This document shows positions 1 to 10,200 of a stretch of DNA of 64,000 nucleotides, one piece after another (the stretch's first letter is position 1; each line of letters starts with the position of its first letter). The stretch is taken from NCBI RefSeq assembly GCF_025717065.2, contig NZ_JAOVZO020000020.1:682001-746000 (forward strand). Direction: 5' to 3'. Below the pieces are notes generated by a model. That model saw only the letters and a list, made by a program, of their open reading frames with translations. It did not search any database and was not told the DNA's origin. This DNA is from Tahibacter soli (GTDB lineage Bacteria > Pseudomonadota > Gammaproteobacteria > Xanthomonadales > Rhodanobacteraceae). Position numbers and translations under genes: made by a program.

Positions 1-378
1 TATCTGCAGCGGCGCGACGCCGTCGCGCGCGGCGACGGCCGCGGAATCCTTCGCGATGCGTTCGCGCAGCGCCGGATTGCTGCTCGCGAGGTTGCTGCCC
101 GACGCGGCCTTCGGATCGTAGCCGGCCGCCGACGGCCGCGGCTGGAAATAGCGCGCGTCGGCGAACGGCTGCGCGACGAGGCGCGAGCCGACGACGCGTC
201 CGTCGCGCTCGATCAGGCTGCCGGTCGCCTGATGCGGAAACAGCGCGCCGCCGAGCACGGTCGAAACGACCGGATAGAAGAGGCCGCAGAAGACGACGAG
301 GACGGCGCACCAGATCAGCGCGGGGGCGTAGCCGCCGCCGCGGTCGTCGAGGATTGTGGAATTGTCAATAGTGTTCAT
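1..378 (-). CDS. kdpC: KdpC, K+-transporting ATPase subunit C (3' end outside window)
   Basis: This subunit stabilises the KdpFABC high-affinity potassium pump in the inner membrane and is placed next to the KdpA selectivity subunit. The 126 visible residues start MNTIDNSTILDDRG, have one membrane segment (about residues 18-38), then the conserved KdpC block FQPRPSAAGYDPKA-ASGSNLASSNP. E. coli KdpC is about 190 residues, so roughly 60 are missing beyond the window edge. It lies downstream of kdpB in the normal F-A-B-C order, but a palindromic repeat element separates the two. Family assignment is secure; whether kdpD/kdpE follow cannot be seen. Confidence 0.95.
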   Translation of the reverse strand, partial: MNTIDNSTILDDRGGGYAPALIWCAVLVVFCGLFYPVVSTVLGGALFPHQATGSLIERDGRVVGSRLVAQPFADARYFQPRPSAAGYDPKAASGSNLASSNPALRERIAKDSAAVAARDGVAPLQI

Positions 379-396
379 GTTGTCACCTTGTCGTAG

Positions 397-531
397 CCCT
401 CTCCCCCGCATGCCTGCGGGGGAGAGGGTTGGGTGAGGGGGTGACGCGTCGCGCTGCGTCGAGATCGACGAAGACTCCGGCGCGGCCCCCTCACCCCGAC
501 CCTCTCCCCCAAGCGAGCTTAGGGGAGAGGG
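397..531. repeat. REP-like palindromic element between kdpC and kdpB
   Basis: Two inverted repeats flank a spacer. The first (397-428) has CCCTCTCCCCCGCA against TGCGGGGGAGAGGG. The second (500-531) has CCCTCTCCCCCAAGC against GCTTAGGGGAGAGGG. The same design recurs at 11492, 19543, 25668 and 43054, so this is a dispersed family. Its location inside the kdp operon means the message carries two strong hairpins between kdpB and kdpC, which could dampen kdpC expression or stabilise the upstream mRNA. Confidence 0.85.
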
Positions 532-537
532 AGTTGT

Positions 538-2586
538 TCACCGCGCGCCGGTCACCGCCGCCAGCACCATATCGATCAGCTTGATCGCGACGAACGGCAG
601 CATCACGCCGCCCACGCCGAACACCAGCAAGTTCCTGCGCAGCAGCGCTTCGGCACCGCCTGGCTTGAACGACACGCCGCGCAGCGCGAGCGGGATCAGC
701 GCCGGAATGATCAACGCGTTGAAGATCAGCGCCGCCAGCACCGCGTTGACCGGCCCCGACAGCCGCATGATGTCGAGCGCCGCCATGCCCGGTATCGCCG
801 CGACGAAGATCGCCGGGATGATCGCGAAATACTTCGACACGTCGTTGGCGAGCGAAAACGTCGTCAACGCGCCGCGCGTGATCAGGAGCTGCTTGCCGAT
901 CTCCACGACCGACAGCAGCTTGGTCGGATCGGAATCGAGATCGACCATGTTGCCGGCCTCTTTCGCGGCCTGCGTGCCGGAATTCATCGCCAGGCCGATG
1001 TCGGCCTGCGCGAGCGCCGGCGCGTCGTTCGTGCCGTCGCCGACCATCGCGACGAGCCGGCCCTGCGCCTGTTCGTGACGGATGCGCGCGAGCTTGTCCT
1101 CGGGCTTGGCCTCGGCGAGAAAATCGTCGACGCCGGCCTCGGCCGCGATCGCCGCGGCGGTCAGCGGATTGTCGCCGGTGATCATCACCGTGCGCACGCC
1201 CATCGCGCGCAGCCGCGCGAAGCGTTCGCGCACGCCGTGCTTGACGATGTCGGCGAGCGCCACGACGCCCAGGATGCGGCTCTGGTCGGCGACGACCAGC
1301 GGCGTCGCGCCGCTCCTCGCCACGCGGTCGACCGCGGCGTCGAGATCGCCGGGCAGCGCGACGTTGCCGCCGCGCGCCCACGCGACGATCGCGCTGCGCG
1401 CGCCCTTGCGGATGCGCCGGCCGTTGGCGAGATCGACGCCGGACATACGCGACTCGGCACTGAAGGGAATGAACGTCGACTCGGCGACGTCGCCGGCGCT
1501 CGCGCCCTGCGCCTGTGCGAGCGCGACGATCGACTTGCCTTCCGGCGTCGGGTCGGCGAGCGAGGCGAGCAGCGCGGCTTCGCGCAGGTCCGGCGCGCGC
1601 GCGCCGCCGACGGCGATGAACTCGGTCGCGCGACGGTCGCCGAGCGTGATCGTGCCGGTCTTGTCGAGCAGCAGCGTATCGATGTCGCCGGCGAGTTCGA
1701 CCGCCTTGCCCGATTTGGCGATCACGTTCGCCTCGAGCGCGCGGTTCATGCCGGCGATGCCGATCGCGGGCAACAGGCCGCCGATCGTCGTCGGAATCAG
1801 ACACACGAGCAGCGCCACGAGCACGACGACGTCGATGTGCACGCCGGCCGACCGGCCGAGCGCCGGCAAGGTCACGACGACGGCGAGAAACACGAGCGTC
1901 AGCGCCGCGAGCAGCACGGTCAGCGCGAGCTCGTTCGGCGTCTTCTGGCGCTGCGCGCCTTCGACGAGCGCGATCATGCGGTCGAGGAAGCTCGCGCCGG
2001 GCTGCGCGGTCACGCGCACCTTGATCTCGTCCGACAGCACCGTCGTGCCGGCGATGACGCCGGAGCGGTCCGTGCCGGCCTCGCGCAGCACCGGCGCCGA
2101 TTCGCCGGTCACCGCCGCCTCGTTGATCGAGGCGACGCCTTCGACGATCTCGCCGTCGGCCGGAATCTGCTCGCCGGCCGAAACGACGACGATGTCGTCC
2201 GGACGCAGTTCGGCCGCCGGCAGATACTCGTACTGGCCGTTGCGCCAGCGCCGGCCGACGAGCTGCGAGCGCGCCGCCCGCAGGCTCGCGGCCTGGCCGC
2301 GGCCGCGCGCTTCGGCCACGGCCTCGGCGAAGTTCGCGAACAACACCGTCGCGAACAGGATGGCCGCGACGACCATCGGATAGCCCCACGCGTGCCCCTT
2401 GGATAGCGCGTGCAGCGACAGCGCTGCGGTGAGCGCCGTGCCGACGAGCACGACGAACATCACCGGGTTTTTCATCGCCGTGCGCGGCGCGAGCTTGCCG
2501 AACGCGTCGCGCGCGGCTTCCTTGAGCGCCTGCGCGGTGATCCGCGTCGCGTGCGCCTTCATGCCATGTCTGGATGCGGTTTCCAT
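538..2586 (-). CDS. kdpB: KdpB, catalytic P-type ATPase subunit
   Basis: The ATP-hydrolysing subunit of the KdpFABC potassium pump, an inner-membrane P-type ATPase. At 682 residues it is the usual KdpB length. Visible motifs are the actuator-loop TGES (160-163), the phosphorylation motif DKTGTIT with Asp308, and the hinge [18 protein letters not shown]. There are membrane segments near 40-90, 220-280 and in the C-terminal third. The chosen ATG (METASRHG) has AGAGAA about 9 bases upstream and lies 17 bases after kdpA. A start at the internal MKAHATR (2562) is possible. The Ser of TGES is the residue whose phosphorylation inhibits E. coli KdpFABC at high K+. Confidence 0.97.
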   Translation of the reverse strand: METASRHGMKAHATRITAQALKEAARDAFGKLAPRTAMKNPVMFVVLVGTALTAALSLHALSKGHAWGYPMVVAAILFATVLFANFAEAVAEARGRGQAASLRAARSQLVGRRWRNGQYEYLPAAELRPDDIVVVSAGEQIPADGEIVEGVASINEAAVTGESAPVLREAGTDRSGVIAGTTVLSDEIKVRVTAQPGASFLDRMIALVEGAQRQKTPNELALTVLLAALTLVFLAVVVTLPALGRSAGVHIDVVVLVALLVCLIPTTIGGLLPAIGIAGMNRALEANVIAKSGKAVELAGDIDTLLLDKTGTITLGDRRATEFIAVGGARAPDLREAALLASLADPTPEGKSIVALAQAQGASAGDVAESTFIPFSAESRMSGVDLANGRRIRKGARSAIVAWARGGNVALPGDLDAAVDRVARSGATPLVVADQSRILGVVALADIVKHGVRERFARLRAMGVRTVMITGDNPLTAAAIAAEAGVDDFLAEAKPEDKLARIRHEQAQGRLVAMVGDGTNDAPALAQADIGLAMNSGTQAAKEAGNMVDLDSDPTKLLSVVEIGKQLLITRGALTTFSLANDVSKYFAIIPAIFVAAIPGMAALDIMRLSGPVNAVLAALIFNALIIPALIPLALRGVSFKPGGAEALLRRNLLVFGVGGVMLPFVAIKLIDMVLAAVTGAR

Positions 2587-2603
2587 GGTGTTTCTCTATG
2601 TGT

Positions 2604-4313
2604 TCAGTGTGCCGCGAGCATCAGCTGCTCGCCGACCGTGCCGAGCACGAGCGCTGGCAGGTACGAAAGAACCGTGATGAGCACGATCACCGCGATCATC
2701 GTCGCGCCGAACGTCGCGCTCTCGATATTGAGCGTGCCGGCCGTTTCCGGCGCCCGGCGCTTCGCCGCGAGGCGGCCGGCGACCATCAGCGGAATCAGCA
2801 GGCACGGATAGCGGCCCAGGAGCAGCACGACCGACGCCGACAGGTTCCACCAGTACGTGGCATCGCCGAGGCCTTCGAAGCCCGACCCGTTGTTGGCGTA
2901 GGCCGACGTGTACTCGTAGAACACCTGCGCGATGCCGTGCAGACCCGGGTTCGACATGCCGGCGACGTCCGGTATCGTCAACGCGAGCGCGGTAAAGCCG
3001 AGTATCGTCACGGTCTGCAGCACGATCAGGAACGACAGCAGTCGCACTTCGCCGGTTTCGAGCTTGCGGCCGAACACTTCGGGCGTGCGTCCGATCATGA
3101 GGCCGGCGATGAAGATCGACAGCAGCAGGAACACGAGATGCCCGACGAGGCCGCAGCCGATGCCGCCCCAAATGGAATTGATCAACATGTTCACCAGCGC
3201 GACCGTGCCGGCGAGCGGATTGACCGAGTCGTGCATCGCGTTGACCGAGCCGTTCGACGTCTGCGTCGTCACCGCGGTCCACAGCGCCGACGCGGTCGCG
3301 CCGAAGCGCACTTCCTTGCCTTCGAGGTTCGGACCCGGCGCGGCGAGGCTCGCGGTCGCGGCGTTCGGCTGCTGCTCGGACCACCAGGTCGCGGCGGTGG
3401 AGACCACCGACAGCGCCGCCATCACGCCGAACACGAGCGCGGTGAGTTTACGCCGGCCGGTGAACGGCCCGACCATGAACACGACCGCGAACGGCAGCAC
3501 GACGATCGATATCGTTTCGATCGCGTTCGCGAGCGGCGTCGGATTCTCCAGCGGCACGGCGCTGTTCGGGCCGTACCAGCCGCCGCCGTTGGTGCCGAGC
3601 TGCTTCGTCGCGACCATCGACGCGACCGGCCCGACCGGAATCGTCTGCTCGGCCATGCCGGCGCTCGCGTCGATCGGCTGCGCGGTACGCGCGCCGGCGA
3701 AAGTGCTCGGCACGCCCTGCGAGACGAGCGCGAGCGACACGACGAGCGACAACGGCACGAACACGCGCAGCGTCAGGCGCGTGACGTCGACCCAGTAGTT
3801 GCCGAGATCGCGCGCCTCGCCTTCCTTCGCGGTGTCGGCGTTGCGGCCGCCGAACAGGCCGCGCAGCATCGCCGCGGCGATGCCCAGGCCCATCATCGGC
3901 GTGAGCACCTGGAGGCTCACGATGCCGATCATCTGCGACAGGTACGACAGCTGCGCCTGACCCGAGTAGTGCTGCTGGTTCGTGTTCGTCAGGAACGAGA
4001 TCGACGTGTGCAGCGCGAGGTCCCAGCGCATGCCCGGCACGCCGTCGGGATTGCCCGGCAGGTGGTCCTGGAACATGAACACGAGCCACGCGAACACGCC
4101 GAGCACGAGATTGCTCGCGAGAAACGCCATCGCGTAGCCGCGCCACGTCATGCCGCGGCGCGGATCGACGCGCGCGAGGCGATACAAGGCGCGCTCGATC
4201 GGATCGAATACGCGGTCGATCGGGCTCTCGCGCGCCGTCAGCACGTGCGCGAGATAGCGCCCGAGCGGCCAGGCCAGCGCAAGCGCGAGTGCCAAAGTCA
4301 CGAAGATTTCCAC
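2604..4313 (-). CDS. kdpA: KdpA, K+-binding/translocating subunit
   Basis: The potassium-selective channel-like subunit of KdpFABC, related to the superfamily of K+ transporters. The 569 residues (E. coli 557) contain many hydrophobic segments and typical KdpA signatures: SFLTNTNQQHYSG, QMIGIVSLQVLTPMMGLGIAAA, and LGTNGGGWYGPNSA in a selectivity-filter region. It begins MEIFVTLALALA, 12 bases after kdpF, and is followed 17 bases later by kdpB, so the operon is tightly packed up to kdpB. Family knowledge supplies the function; the sequence directly supports the identification. Confidence 0.97.
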   Translation of the reverse strand: MEIFVTLALALALAWPLGRYLAHVLTARESPIDRVFDPIERALYRLARVDPRRGMTWRGYAMAFLASNLVLGVFAWLVFMFQDHLPGNPDGVPGMRWDLALHTSISFLTNTNQQHYSGQAQLSYLSQMIGIVSLQVLTPMMGLGIAAAMLRGLFGGRNADTAKEGEARDLGNYWVDVTRLTLRVFVPLSLVVSLALVSQGVPSTFAGARTAQPIDASAGMAEQTIPVGPVASMVATKQLGTNGGGWYGPNSAVPLENPTPLANAIETISIVVLPFAVVFMVGPFTGRRKLTALVFGVMAALSVVSTAATWWSEQQPNAATASLAAPGPNLEGKEVRFGATASALWTAVTTQTSNGSVNAMHDSVNPLAGTVALVNMLINSIWGGIGCGLVGHLVFLLLSIFIAGLMIGRTPEVFGRKLETGEVRLLSFLIVLQTVTILGFTALALTIPDVAGMSNPGLHGIAQVFYEYTSAYANNGSGFEGLGDATYWWNLSASVVLLLGRYPCLLIPLMVAGRLAAKRRAPETAGTLNIESATFGATMIAVIVLITVLSYLPALVLGTVGEQLMLAAH

Positions 4314-4325
4314 GTTACGCTCCGC

Positions 4326-4415
4326 TTAGAACTTTTCCGGCCGCAGCAATGCGACCAGGAGGTAGGCCCCGAGCGCACCGCTCAGGGCGAGAAGGAATAC
4401 GGTCAAGGCGCTCAT
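4326..4415 (-). CDS. kdpF: KdpF, 29-residue membrane peptide
   Basis: A 29-residue peptide, beginning MSALTVFLLALSG and ending in ALLRPEKF, made of one hydrophobic helix. Size, composition and position just upstream of kdpA match KdpF, the accessory peptide that stabilises the Kdp complex. Its ATG begins one base after the stop codon of the porin gene upstream, so translation is probably coupled to that gene. Confidence 0.9.
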   Translation of the reverse strand: MSALTVFLLALSGALGAYLLVALLRPEKF

Positions 4416-4416
4416 G

Positions 4417-5115
4417 TCAGAAATTCCAGGTGGCCGATGCTTCGAAGCGGCTGCCGGCGACACCGGGGAACAGCGTTTTGGCGCTGTCGCTCGTCCAGTG
4501 GCCCGATGCGCGCAAATCCACTTTGTTCAACGTGTAGACCGCCGACAGCTGCGCGCGGCCGTAGCTCTTGCCCAGACCCTCGTCGAGGTCGTAGTGCGCC
4601 GCGACGGTTTCGAAGCGGAACGCGTCGGTCACCGGGAATTTCGCGCCGAGCTCGACGTACACGCCGCGACCGCGCGACGCGAGCGCGTTTTCGGACCAGC
4701 CGACCATCGCCCACCAGCGCGAGTCGAGCGTCAGCGTCGCGATCACTTCGTTGTAGTCGAGGTTGGCAGGCTCCCGCGTGCCCGGGTACGTAAAGCGCGT
4801 GAGGTTGACGTCGAGGTTCCAGCGCTGCGCGAACGTGCGGTTCCAGCCGGCGACGAGATCGACTTCGGCATCGGTGCCGAGGTCGGGGCCGTAGTCGACC
4901 GTCGACGTCCACACCGAACCGTAGAAACCCGAATCGAGCGCGGCCTTGAGGCCCAGCTGCGGGGCGGCGTCGCCGCGCGTCTGCGAGATGCCGCGAAAGA
5001 CGTAGTCGCTGGTGACGGCGGCCGAGCCGCTGAAATCGACGGCATGCGCCGGCAAAACGGCCGCGACCGTCACGATCGCGGCAAGTACCTGTACTGACCT
5101 GTTGCGGGCGTTCAT
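4417..5115 (-). CDS. TorF-like putative outer-membrane porin
   Basis: A 232-residue secreted protein with a signal peptide (MNARNRSVQVLAAIVTVAAV, cleaved after AHA), then VDFSGSAAVTSDYVFRGISQ, a hallmark of the TorF/TIGR02001 family of putative porins. The rest alternates hydrophobic and polar residues like beta-strands and ends in an aromatic (ATWNF), as outer-membrane barrels do. The start was chosen because the signal peptide begins there; the longer open frame upstream lacks such a sequence. Its stop is one base from the kdpF start, so it is probably the first gene of the kdp transcript. A role in letting K+ cross the outer membrane is inference only. Confidence 0.85.
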   Translation of the reverse strand: MNARNRSVQVLAAIVTVAAVLPAHAVDFSGSAAVTSDYVFRGISQTRGDAAPQLGLKAALDSGFYGSVWTSTVDYGPDLGTDAEVDLVAGWNRTFAQRWNLDVNLTRFTYPGTREPANLDYNEVIATLTLDSRWWAMVGWSENALASRGRGVYVELGAKFPVTDAFRFETVAAHYDLDEGLGKSYGRAQLSAVYTLNKVDLRASGHWTSDSAKTLFPGVAGSRFEASATWNF

Positions 5116-5319
5116 CGCCACTTCTGCTCTGTTCTCGCTCCGGGGCGGAGCAGGCGCAGTGTCGAACCTGAACGCGTAAAGGCGACAGACGCACTCGCGG
5201 CGCGCCGCGTAAAGTTCGCGTAAACGCGCAGCCGGCGTTCGCGCGCCGCAAACTGCAAAACGTTGCGACGAAACGCACGAAACGGCTTCCCCATGCGGTT
5301 CCGGCCGGCTTTGACAAGC

Positions 5320-5348
5320 TATCGGCTTCACCCCTCGCCTGCTATAAA
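5320..5348 (+). promoter_or_regulatory. Candidate promoter for tamA
   Basis: An AT-rich TATAAA (5343-5348) stands out in a GC-rich intergenic region and sits about 27 bases upstream of the tamA ATG. The -35 at normal spacing (TATCGG) is poor. A good TTGACA lies at 5311-5316, but with a 26-base spacer, which is too long for standard sigma-70. The 260-base gap divides divergent genes and must also hold the promoter of the porin-kdp operon. Confidence 0.3.
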
Positions 5349-5375
5349 TCAAGCCCCTGAAACTGGATAGACGGA

Positions 5376-7205
5376 ATGATCCGACCTCGGACAAGGAGCG
5401 GCTGGCGTCGCCTGTCGGTCGCGGTGGCGCTGTACGTCGCTTCGCTCGGCATCGCCGCGGCGGCGAAGGTCACGACGACCGTCGGCGGCGTCGAAGGCGA
5501 GCTCAAGCTCGCCGTGCTCGCCGGGCTCGAACTCAACCAGTACGACGGTCGCGACGTCAGCGCCGCGCAGGTGCGGCGCCTGTACGACCGCGCGCAGGAT
5601 CAGGTCGCCGCGGCGCTCGTGCCGTACGGCTACTACGACGCGCAGGTGAAGGGCGAGCTCAAGGAATCGCCGGAAGGCTGGACCGCCGTTCTCAACGTCG
5701 TGCCCGGCGAAGCGGTGAAGGTCGGCACGCTGAACCTGAAACTCGACGGCGAGGCGCGCCAGCTGCGTCCGGTGCGCCAGGCGCTGCGCGCGTTCGCGCC
5801 GCAGGTCGGCGACGCGATGAGCCACGCCGCCTACGAGCGCGGCAAGACCGCGATCCAGGCCGCGCTGTTCGCCTCCGGCTTTCTCGACGCGCAGCTCGTC
5901 ACGCACAAGGTGAGCGTCACGCGCGGCACGCGCACGGCCGTGATCGACCTCGCGTGGGAGCCGGGCCAGCGCTACCGCGTCGGCGAGACGATCTTCGAAG
6001 GCGCGCAGTTCGACGACGGTTTCCTCGACCGCTACGTGCCGTGGAAACAAGGCGACTTCTACACACAGGAACAACTGCTCTCGCTGCAGCAGCGGCTGAC
6101 CGAGGCCGACTATTTCTCGATGGTCGACGTCAATCCCGACATCGAGAACGCGCAGGACGGCGTCGTCAACATCCTGGTCAAGCTCGCGCCGGCCAAGCGC
6201 AGCATCTACACCGGCGGCATCTTCGTCGGCACCGACACCGGCTTCGGCGTGCGCGGCGGCCTCGAACGGCGCTGGATGAACCGCCGCGGCCACAAGATGA
6301 AGAGCGAAGCGATCGTCGCGCAGCGCCTGAAAACGCTGTCGACGCTATACACGATCCCGATGCCCGGCACCGACAACCGCAGCTTCAATTTCGGCGCGAA
6401 CTTCCGCGACGAGGATACGAAGACCACGCGCTCGAAGACGACCACGATCGTCGCCAACGAAACGCGCCAGTGGATGGGCTTCACCCGCACGCTGGGCCTG
6501 AAGCTGCAGACGGGCGACTTCGAAATCGGCGACCGCAAGCTCGCCGTGATCCGCGGCAATTCGACCGTGCTGTACCCCGAGGTGGGCCTGACGAAGAAGA
6601 ACGGCGACGATCCGCTGTTCGTGCGCAGGGGCTATTCGTTCAACGTAACCGCGCGCGCCGGCAAGAAGGACGTGCTGTCCGACAGCGACTTCGTGCAGAT
6701 GCGCGCCGACGCGAAATACATCCGCTCGCCGGCGCCGCGCCAGCGCCTGATTCTGCGCGGCACGATCGCCTCGACCTGGGCGAGCGACTTCGACGCGCTG
6801 CCGCCCGACCTGCGCTTCTTCGCCGGCGGCGACCGTTCGATCCGCGGCTTCGGCTACCAGACGGTCGGACCGATCGAAGTGGTGCCGCGCACGGCGCCGC
6901 TGGCGCCGGTCGGCGTCGTGATCGGCGGCAAGAACCTCGTCGTCGCCAGCGCCGAGTACGAGTACTACTTCACGCGCAACTGGGGCGCGGCCGCGTTCGT
7001 CGACGCCGGCGACGCGTTTTCCGGCACCAAATACAACCTCAAGATCGGCGCCGGCCTCGGCGTGCGCTGGCGCTCGCCGGTCGGCATGGTGCGCTTCGAT
7101 CTCGGATTCCCGGTGAAAAAGGAAAGCAAGCAGGATGCGGCGCTCGCGCCGAACGTGCTCGATCGCGGGCTGCAGATCCACCTCGTCATCGGGCCCGACC
7201 TATGA
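5376..7205 (+). CDS. tamA: TamA, Omp85-family outer-membrane translocation/assembly protein
   Basis: Outer-membrane half of the translocation and assembly module, which helps insert autotransporters and other barrels and, with TamB, supports lipid movement across the periplasm. The 609 residues comprise a signal peptide (MIRPRTRSG ... AAAA), three POTRA-like segments in the first half (for example LRPVRQALRAFAPQVGDAMSH), and a C-terminal 16-strand Omp85 barrel with FFAGGDRSIRGFGYQ, the conserved (V/I)RG(F/Y) loop motif. It ends VIGPDL. Its stop overlaps the tamB ATG by four bases (ATGA), giving translational coupling. BamA is excluded by the shorter POTRA region and the linked tamB. Confidence 0.92.
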   Translation: MIRPRTRSGWRRLSVAVALYVASLGIAAAAKVTTTVGGVEGELKLAVLAGLELNQYDGRDVSAAQVRRLYDRAQDQVAAALVPYGYYDAQVKGELKESPEGWTAVLNVVPGEAVKVGTLNLKLDGEARQLRPVRQALRAFAPQVGDAMSHAAYERGKTAIQAALFASGFLDAQLVTHKVSVTRGTRTAVIDLAWEPGQRYRVGETIFEGAQFDDGFLDRYVPWKQGDFYTQEQLLSLQQRLTEADYFSMVDVNPDIENAQDGVVNILVKLAPAKRSIYTGGIFVGTDTGFGVRGGLERRWMNRRGHKMKSEAIVAQRLKTLSTLYTIPMPGTDNRSFNFGANFRDEDTKTTRSKTTTIVANETRQWMGFTRTLGLKLQTGDFEIGDRKLAVIRGNSTVLYPEVGLTKKNGDDPLFVRRGYSFNVTARAGKKDVLSDSDFVQMRADAKYIRSPAPRQRLILRGTIASTWASDFDALPPDLRFFAGGDRSIRGFGYQTVGPIEVVPRTAPLAPVGVVIGGKNLVVASAEYEYYFTRNWGAAAFVDAGDAFSGTKYNLKIGAGLGVRWRSPVGMVRFDLGFPVKKESKQDAALAPNVLDRGLQIHLVIGPDL

Positions 7206-10200
7206 AACGCTGGCTGAAAATTCTCCTCGGCGCCGTGCTGGCGCTCGTCGTCGTCGCCGCGCTTGCGATCGTGTGGCTCGTCAACACGACGAGCGGCGCG
7301 CGCTTCGCGCTCGGGCGCGTGGTCGGCGCGATGGACGGCAAGCTCGCGATCGCCTCCAGCGAAGGCACGCTCGCCGGACCGCTGACGCTGACGGGCGTGC
7401 GCTGGAACGATGCCGGCGTCGACGCCAAGGTCGGTCGCGTGACCGTCGACGTCGCGCTGATGGCGGCGTTGGGTAAAGTCGTACATATCCAGAATCTCGA
7501 CATCGCCGACGTGGCCGTCGCGACGACGACGCAGGCGCCGCCGAAAGAACCCGGCACGTCCGAAGTGTCGCTGACGCCGCCGGTCGCGATCGTGCTCGAC
7601 CGCCTGCATCTGGCGAAGGCGTCGGTCGTCGCCGACGGCAAGCCGGCATTCGCGCTCGACACGCTCGATCTTGCCGCCGGCTGGACGAACGAGGGCGTCA
7701 GGATCGACAAGCTCAAGCTGCGCGCACCCGACGGCGAGGTCGATCTCGACGCGTCGCTGACGTCGCTGACGGGCTATGCCGGCGGCGCGAAAGGCGCGTT
7801 CCGCTGGAAGGCCGGCGACGCGACGTACGGCGGCACGCTCGAACTCGTCAGTCGCGACGGCAAGGCCAACCTCAACGTCGCGCTCGCGCAGCCGATGGCG
7901 ACGAAGCTCGACGCCACCGTCGCGACGAGCGGCGACTACGCGTGGACGGTCGCGCTCGACGTGCCGGCGTTCGACCCGAACGTCGTCGCGAAGGATTCGG
8001 GCCTCGCGTCGCTCGCGCTGTCGCTCAAGGGCGCCGGCGACAAAGGCAAGGGCGCGGTCGACGGCACCGTCGACGTCAACGGCCATCGCGTCGCGATCCA
8101 GCCGCTGCGCTACGCGCTCGCCGACGGCAAGCTGCTGACCATCGAAGCGCTGAGCCTGCGCACGCCCGAAGCGCCCGGCAAGCTCGACCTCAAAGGCACG
8201 GTGAACCTCGGTGCCGACAAGCCGACCGCCAAGCTCGACGTGACCTGGGACGGCGTCGAGATTCCGCCGGACCTCGCCGGCCAAGCGCTCGCGACGCACG
8301 GCACCGTGACGTTCGACGGCGGCGCCGAGCAATTTGTGGCCAAAGGCAAATTGTCGGCAGGACCGCCGGGCAAACTGTCCGACGTCGAACTCGACCTCGC
8401 CGGCACGCCCGACGCGATCACGCTCAACCGCCTCGCACTCGTACAGGCCAAGGGCGGACTCGACGCCGCAGGCTTGGTGACGTTGAAACCCGGCATCGGC
8501 TGGAAACTCGATGCCAAGGCCAACCGTCTCGATCCCGGCGCGTTCGCCGCGGAGTGGCCCGGTTCGCTGAGCTTCGCGCTCGCGACCGAGGGCACGAGCG
8601 GCGACAAGGGAATTGCTGCGAAGATCAAACTCGACAAGCTCGACGGCAAGCTGCGCGACCGGCCGGTCACCGGCACCGCCGACCTGTCGATCACGCCGGG
8701 CTTCGTCGTCGACGGCACCGCAGCGATCGCGTCGGGGCAGTCGACGGTCGCCGTGCGCGGTCGCGGCGGCAACGACACCAATGCGACGGTCGGCTTCACG
8801 CTCGCGTCGCTCGGCGACGTGCTGCCCGACGCGCAGGGCCGCGTGCGTGGCGAATTCACGATCCGCGGCAAGTGGCCGTCGCTCGCGGTGGCCGGACGCC
8901 TGGAAGGCCAGACGATCGGCGTCGGCGAAAACCGCGTCGCATCGCTCGAACTCAACGCCGACATCGCCGACACGAACGCGCCGCGCGGCGCGTTCGACGT
9001 GCTCGCGACCGGCGTGACGGCGGGCGGTCTCACGTTCGAGCGCGTCAGCCTCGACGGCAAGGGCGACCGCGATTCGCACGAGGTGAAGCTCGCCGCGAAC
9101 GGCACGCCGCTGACCGCGCACACGACGCTGCGCGGCCGCAGCGAGGGCGCGAACTGGGCCGGCACGCTCGCCGAACTCACGCTCGCGGTGAAGGACCAGC
9201 CCGAGTGGAAGCTCGAACAGCCGGCAGCGATCGCGCTCAAGGACGGCGCGGCCACCGTCGGCGACGTGTGTCTCGCCGCGAACGGTCCGCGGCTGTGCTT
9301 CTCGGCGAACCAGACCGCCGACGGCGCCGCGAACGCGCGCTACCGCATCGAACGCCTGCCGCTGGCGATGATCGCGGCGATCGCCGCGCCCGGCGCGCCG
9401 TTCACGCTGACCGGCGACATCGAAGGCCAGGGCGACGTGAAGCGCGGCGCCGACGGCGCGCTGAACGGCACGGCGCAGATCGGATCGGACACGGGCCGCG
9501 TCGCGTATCCCGACACCGAGGCGGGCAAACCGCTGCTCGACTACAAGAACTTCGCGATCGACGCGACGCTGTCGCCGTCGTCGCAGCAGGTGCTGATCCG
9601 TGCCGAACTGTCCGACGGCGGCAGCATCAACGGACAGATCGGCGTCGCCGGCGCCGAACAGGCGCTGTCGGGGCAGATCGCGCTCGCGTTGAACAGCTTG
9701 TCGTTTGTGGAGTTGTTCACAACCGAACTCGGATCGGTCAAGGGCAAGGTCGCCGGCACGCTCGCGTTCGCCGGTACCGTCGCCGCGCCGCAGATCGGCG
9801 GCAACGTATCGGTGTCGGAGTTCGCGACCGAAGTGCCGGCCGCGGGCCTGAAGCTGCACGACGGCAACCTGCGCGTCGACCTGCTCGAAGGGCAGCGCTT
9901 CGCGATCGCCGGCAGCCTCGCGTCGGGCGGCGGCAAGGTCGACGTGCGCGGCAGCGGCGGCATGGCGGCCGACGCGCCGCTGTCGATCGCGATCGAAGGC
10001 AAGGATTTCCTCGCGGCCGACATCCCCGCGGCGAAGGTGCTGATCGGGCCGAAGCTCACGATCGAGCGCAGCGCCGAGAAGATGGTGATCGGCGGCGACG
10101 TCGACTTGCCGTACGCGAACGTCGACCTGACCAAGCTGCCGGGCGGCGGCGCGGCGAAGACGTCGCCCGACGTCGTCGTCACCGACGCCGAACAGGCCGA

